Assembly: GCA_903921835.1 (NCBI GenBank)
Contig: CAIXRL010000431.1
Coordinates: forward strand, 1 to 6,370
DNA: 6,370 bases
Direction: 5' to 3'
Source of the DNA: Candidatus Eiseniibacteriota bacterium
GTDB taxonomy: Bacteria > Eisenbacteria > RBG-16-71-46
Each line of letters opens with the position of its first letter. The first letter of the stretch is position 1. The notes under the pieces are model-generated. The model was not told where the DNA came from. It did not search any database and saw only the letters and a program-made list of their open reading frames with translations. This document shows, in pieces, positions 5,259-6,370 of the stretch. Position numbers and translations under genes: made by a program.

Positions 5259-6233
5259 ATGAGTCTTCGTCCTACCTCGGTTCTCGCAACGGCCCTCCTG
5301 CTCCTCGCGCCCGTCGCGAGCCAGGCGGCGCTGGTGAGCTACAGCCAGAACTTCGAGACGCTGACCCAGGCCGATCCCAACGCCCTCACGGCGGACGGCT
5401 GGGTGGTCTACGGCAACGTCTTCACCGCGAGCGGCACCTTCCTCTATGGTTACGGTACGTTCCCGGCTCCGAACGGCGGCGCGGCCTTCAGCGCAATCGC
5501 CGCCGGCGAGGGCGGCGACCTGCAGGGCCTGCAGCAGCTGAGCGTGTACAACGACTACAACAACGCCGACCAGGCGAAGGGGTTCCTGATCGAGTCGGAC
5601 GTCTTCCAGCAGGACACCATCGGCGTGGCCGACCTGCACACCACGTGGACGTTCCAGTTCGACGCCAAGCTGGGAAACCTGGTGAGCCCGTCCACGGCAC
5701 TCGCGTTCATCAAGACCATCGATCCGCTGCACGGCTACGCGATGACCAACTACTTCCATGTCGACATGACCGCGATCCCGAACACGTGGAGCACCTACAC
5801 CATTTCGATCCCGCTGGACTCGACCGCCCTGGTCGGCCAGTACATGCAGTTCGGCTTCGGCAGCACGGCCAGCTGGTACGTGAGCTCGGGCGTCTTCTAC
5901 GACAACCTCACGTTCACCAAGACCGCGTCCGCGGGCGTCGGCGCCAGCGGACCGAGCATCTCCGACCTGCGCCCGGCCGCGCCGAACCCGTTCTCGAGCT
6001 CGACCCGGCTCGACTACAGCATGGCGAAGGCGGGCAGCGCGGACCTGACGATCTACGACGTCACGGGCCGCCGCGTGGCGACGCTGTTCCACGGCGAGGC
6101 GGGTGCCGGGCCGCACTCGGCGACCTGGAAGGGTCTCACCACCGACGGGCGCACCGCTCCTGCCGGCGTCTACAACGCCGTGCTGCAGACCGCGGCGGGC
6201 CGGATCACGCACCGCATCGTCTTCAGCCGCTAG
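5259..6233 (+). CDS. Secreted beta-rich protein with FlgD-Ig/T9SS-like C-terminal domain
   Basis: A 324-residue exported protein. Residues 1-23 are a signal peptide (R4, core VLATALLLLAPVA, cleavage after SQA). Residues 24-225 form a beta-rich domain that I do not recognise as a named enzyme family. It starts with YSQNFETL, has GGAAFSAI at 73-80, and ends with the strand VFYDNLTFT (212-220), a jelly-roll-like layout. After a short linker, residues 235-324 match the FlgD-Ig-like/T9SS type A sorting pattern: APNPFSSSTRLDY (241-253), LTIYDVTGRRVATL (263-276), W290, PAGVY (301-305) and a terminal Arg. Such tails direct outer-membrane translocation and surface attachment in Bacteroidetes; whether this organism has that machinery cannot be seen. 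AGGAGG (5245-5250) lies 8 bases before the ATG and fixes the start. It shares its promoter module with the 4190 gene, so the two are probably co-expressed surface proteins. Glycan binding is a guess. Confidence 0.92.
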   Translation: MSLRPTSVLATALLLLAPVASQAALVSYSQNFETLTQADPNALTADGWVVYGNVFTASGTFLYGYGTFPAPNGGAAFSAIAAGEGGDLQGLQQLSVYNDYNNADQAKGFLIESDVFQQDTIGVADLHTTWTFQFDAKLGNLVSPSTALAFIKTIDPLHGYAMTNYFHVDMTAIPNTWSTYTISIPLDSTALVGQYMQFGFGSTASWYVSSGVFYDNLTFTKTASAGVGASGPSISDLRPAAPNPFSSSTRLDYSMAKAGSADLTIYDVTGRRVATLFHGEAGAGPHSATWKGLTTDGRTAPAGVYNAVLQTAAGRITHRIVFSR

Positions 6234-6245
6234 CCCGGAGTATTC

Positions 6246-6370
6246 ATGAACCGCGAGCCGAGAGTGCGAGATGTGCGTCAGACGCAAGAAGATCGGCCGG
6301 CCGCGCCGGAACCGTGTTGCAGACACGATGAGGACAGCGGCCGGTCGAGCTTCGCAGCGGATGACGCGCA
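6246..6370 (+). CDS. Possible start of a further gene, cut by the right edge (weak)
   Basis: An ATG at 6246 with GGAG 5 bases upstream opens 41 codons to the window end, beginning MNREPRVRDVRQTQEDR. The product is highly charged with no recognisable motif. Only 28 of 41 third codon positions are G or C, lower than expected for this high-GC DNA, so it may well be non-coding. An overlapping frame from ATG 6271 is also open to the edge. Confidence 0.2.
   Translation, partial: MNREPRVRDVRQTQEDRPAAPEPCCRHDEDSGRSSFAADDA

Noticed and set aside
5226..6326. A 366-codon minus-strand frame opposite the 5259 gene
   Set aside because: Antisense shadow; the plus strand encodes a signal peptide and a FlgD-Ig-like tail with a good ribosome binding site.

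Overview
The window is high-GC bacterial DNA holding five protein genes, arranged as two divergent groups around a promoter region at about 3962-4189. The organism is probably a member of the FCB-like phyla such as Candidatus Eisenbacteria. This rests on the high GC content combined with a FlgD-like/T9SS-like C-terminal domain on a secreted protein. It is an inference, since no marker gene is present.

Minus strand (3961 down to 1): a tightly packed operon that reads as a glycoside-uptake and breakdown unit. The first gene encodes an Opp/Dpp-type ABC transporter ATPase (2828-3961). Three bases later comes a cytoplasmic GH1 beta-glucosidase/beta-galactosidase (1424-2824). Its stop codon overlaps the GTG start of a secreted TIM-barrel glycosidase of GH2 type (1-1427), which runs off the left edge. 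The likely logic is that an exported enzyme trims a beta-linked glycan or glycoside, an Opp-family importer takes up the oligosaccharides, and the GH1 enzyme finishes them inside. Only one importer subunit lies in the window, so that link is inferred. The ABC ATPase carries an in-frame tandem duplication of about 35 residues just after its Q-loop.

Plus strand (4190-6233): two monocistronic-looking genes encode small secreted beta-sandwich-like proteins. The first (4190-4798) has a signal peptide, a CBM4/9-like jelly-roll signature and a short C-terminal tail containing WGGLKALYR. The second (5259-6233) has a signal peptide, an uncharacterised beta-rich domain and a C-terminal FlgD-Ig/T9SS-like sorting domain.

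The most notable non-coding signal is a 63/64-bp module present twice, at 3986-4048 and 4985-5048 (54 of 64 aligned columns identical), once upstream of each plus-strand gene. Each copy has a 17-bp interrupted palindrome TGTTCG-N5-CGAACA set inside a TTGTTC-N17-TAGGAT promoter-like pair. In the first copy a second promoter, TTGACA-N17-GACTAT, reads the other way into the ABC-glycosidase operon and shares the same palindrome. I infer that one unidentified regulator controls all three transcription units. The 5' leader of the second secreted gene is long (about 236 nt) and holds competing hairpins. The stretch from 4799 to 4984 holds one strong hairpin. The last 137 bases contain no convincing gene.
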